This document shows, in pieces, positions 62,685 to 64,000 of a stretch of DNA of 64,000 nucleotides. The DNA lies in NCBI GenBank assembly GCA_030674185.1, contig CM060312.1:35753862-35817861 (forward strand), in the 5' to 3' direction. The notes below the pieces were generated by a model. It worked only from the letters and a program-made list of their open reading frames with translations, searched no databases and had not been told where the DNA came from. Source of the DNA: Monoplex corrugatus (Eukaryota; Mollusca; Gastropoda; Littorinimorpha; Ranellidae). Positions within the stretch are counted from its first letter, which is position 1; each line of letters starts with the position of its first letter. The position numbers were made by a program, and so were the translations under genes.

Positions 62685-63116
62685 GTACCTGCATCAATGG
62701 AACATTTGTGCTTACAAACATGTGTGTTGATATATACAGAAGCACATCATTAGCATGCATAAGCAGTTCTTTGCTTGAACAGAGGGGCACATGTACACCC
62801 ACCCTATGATAATATTTATTTTGTCTCATATACAGCATGCACACACAGTTACTGAAGTTGCACAGACATATGTACAGAGGAAAACATGTATACACATGCA
62901 CTTGGAGACGGATATGTGCCCACATGTAACTGCGTGTTAAGCACTCACATGCACACGCACACACATCGCATACCTGTCAGCTCCTCTTCCCGTACTACAT
63001 ATATAGTCTTGGCACTTAGCTGTTGGAAACTGTGAATGTGGTTTTTACCACAATCACAGCTACAGTTTTTGATTTGGTGTATATGAAGTTCAGTTCAGGA
63101 TTTTTTAAATCCGTGT

Positions 63117-63793
63117 TTAATCCCTTCGCTGCCAAAGTGTAATAAATAAGGTGAATCGCCTGTGCCACGGAGTTTTAAACGTCTTGACTTAAAATAAAAA
63201 AAATTCATATCTCTTCATCCAGCCCAGAAAACCCCACAACATATAAATTTTCTTGTTCAGTATACTTTACAATACGCCAGGAGCAGCAGTACTTTCGTTT
63301 TTATGATCGCTAGTGCTAGTAATGTCACTTCGACTCGTATCTGGGTCAAGCCCAACTTCGGACATCAACACCGAAATATTGCCTGCATGCGCCAATTTAC
63401 CATCATTTTCACTCTTATCGACAGACTGCAAATTAGAATCGGCTCCACAAGTAATGATTTCTGCAACTTCTTTTGCTGCAGAAGTTGTTTTTCGGATCCA
63501 TTCGACGCTCGGTGTCGAAGCGAGTCCGTCCGCCATTGTTTACACTCGCTGAATAGTAATCAGGTGTAGGGGGTCACATTTTCAACCGCACGGGCAGAAA
63601 AGACCATAAAACGTCACACATACATAATTAGCATCGATATATAGAGGGAATATTGAAGTTTCCTTTGATATCTCATACGTCACTGAAAGTATTGGGGTTT
63701 TCTGGCTAAAAATAGGAAAAGTCGCCGACTGAATATTCGGTCGGTGGCACTGAAGGCATACGTTTCTTCGGTCAGAAACACTGAATGGGTTAA
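63117..63793 (-). mobile_element. Probable TTAA-bounded (piggyBac-type) non-autonomous element, UBA1 intron 21
   Basis: TTAA at 63117-63120 and 63790-63793. The imperfect inverted ends are TTAATCCCTTCGCTG and TTAACCCATTCAGTG, with a second inner match (ctgtgccacgga / cagtgccaccga). An 89-codon open frame starts inside at 63536 on the minus strand with MADGLASTPSVEWIRKTTSA. It resembles only loosely a transposase N terminus. 677 bases long. Confidence 0.55.
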
Positions 63794-64000
63794 CTGGTTT
63801 ACTCAACAAATCAAAAACCACATTTCACCCATCTATTCCATCTTTATCACTCTGGTTCTCATTTGAGGGCTTGAGAATTAAAAACAAAAGCAGTATTCAG
63901 CACTCGATAAGCGGGAAGGCTGCTGATTGGTCAGGGCTGATTAAATGCGAGTCACATGGATAGCTTTAAGTTTGGCTAATGGCAAAGAGCTAAGCTGATA
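63794..64000. other. Right edge of window, UBA1 intron 21
   Basis: Nothing recognised. The next UBA1 exon is not reached. Confidence 0.6.

Overview
This window is animal (metazoan) nuclear DNA, most likely from a mollusc and probably a gastropod. That placement is an inference from the intron-rich gene, the very abundant (GT)n/(CA)n microsatellites, and tRNA-derived SINEs and RTE-, jockey-like and CR1/L2-type LINEs of kinds common in molluscs. There is no bacterial operon structure, and almost every long open frame outside the one gene is a microsatellite or transposon fragment.

One host gene is clear: UBA1, the ubiquitin-activating enzyme E1. It runs on the + strand from the start codon at 25149 to the right edge. 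I placed 21 coding exons between 25149 and 62684, all bounded by GT-AG splice sites and all in phase. The single exception is exon 17, which is one base short. They encode about 907 residues: nuclear-localisation-like N terminus, inactive adenylation half, first catalytic-cysteine half-domain, active adenylation half, second catalytic-cysteine domain with its thioester cysteine, and the start of the crossover region. The last roughly 150 residues, including the ubiquitin-fold domain that binds E2, lie beyond base 64000. The 5' non-coding exon(s) and promoter are upstream of 25149 and could not be placed.

Layout: 1-25148 is upstream or intergenic DNA. It holds microsatellites, a decayed jockey-like LINE with a C-terminal zinc-finger-like motif (about 3205-4605, minus), SINEs, several RTE LINE fragments, and a Tc1-type transposon with near-intact ends and a broken DD34E transposase (17405-19036). 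From 25149 to the end are UBA1 exons and transposon-filled introns. The introns carry RTE copies with visible target-site duplications, an internally deleted piggyBac-type element (26637-28033), a hAT-like MITE (34523-34837), a large foldback element (41648-42022), a jockey-like LINE RT relic (45040-46556), a CR1/L2-type LINE 3' end (49548-51304), a 10-unit tandem array grown from a SINE tail (52300-52745), a TA-flanked MITE (55495-56004) and a second TTAA-bounded element (63117-63793).

Most notable observations: an internal methionine (Met37) aligns with the initiator of the cytoplasmic E1 isoform of vertebrates; exon 17 has a one-base frame break at a G run; three UBA1 introns have a long (TG)n tract directly before the acceptor; and an RTE family has a stop codon that is the first unit of its TGA-repeat tail. 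I found no clearly new defence, biosynthetic or toxin system. The novelty lies in transposon architecture and in details of the UBA1 gene.
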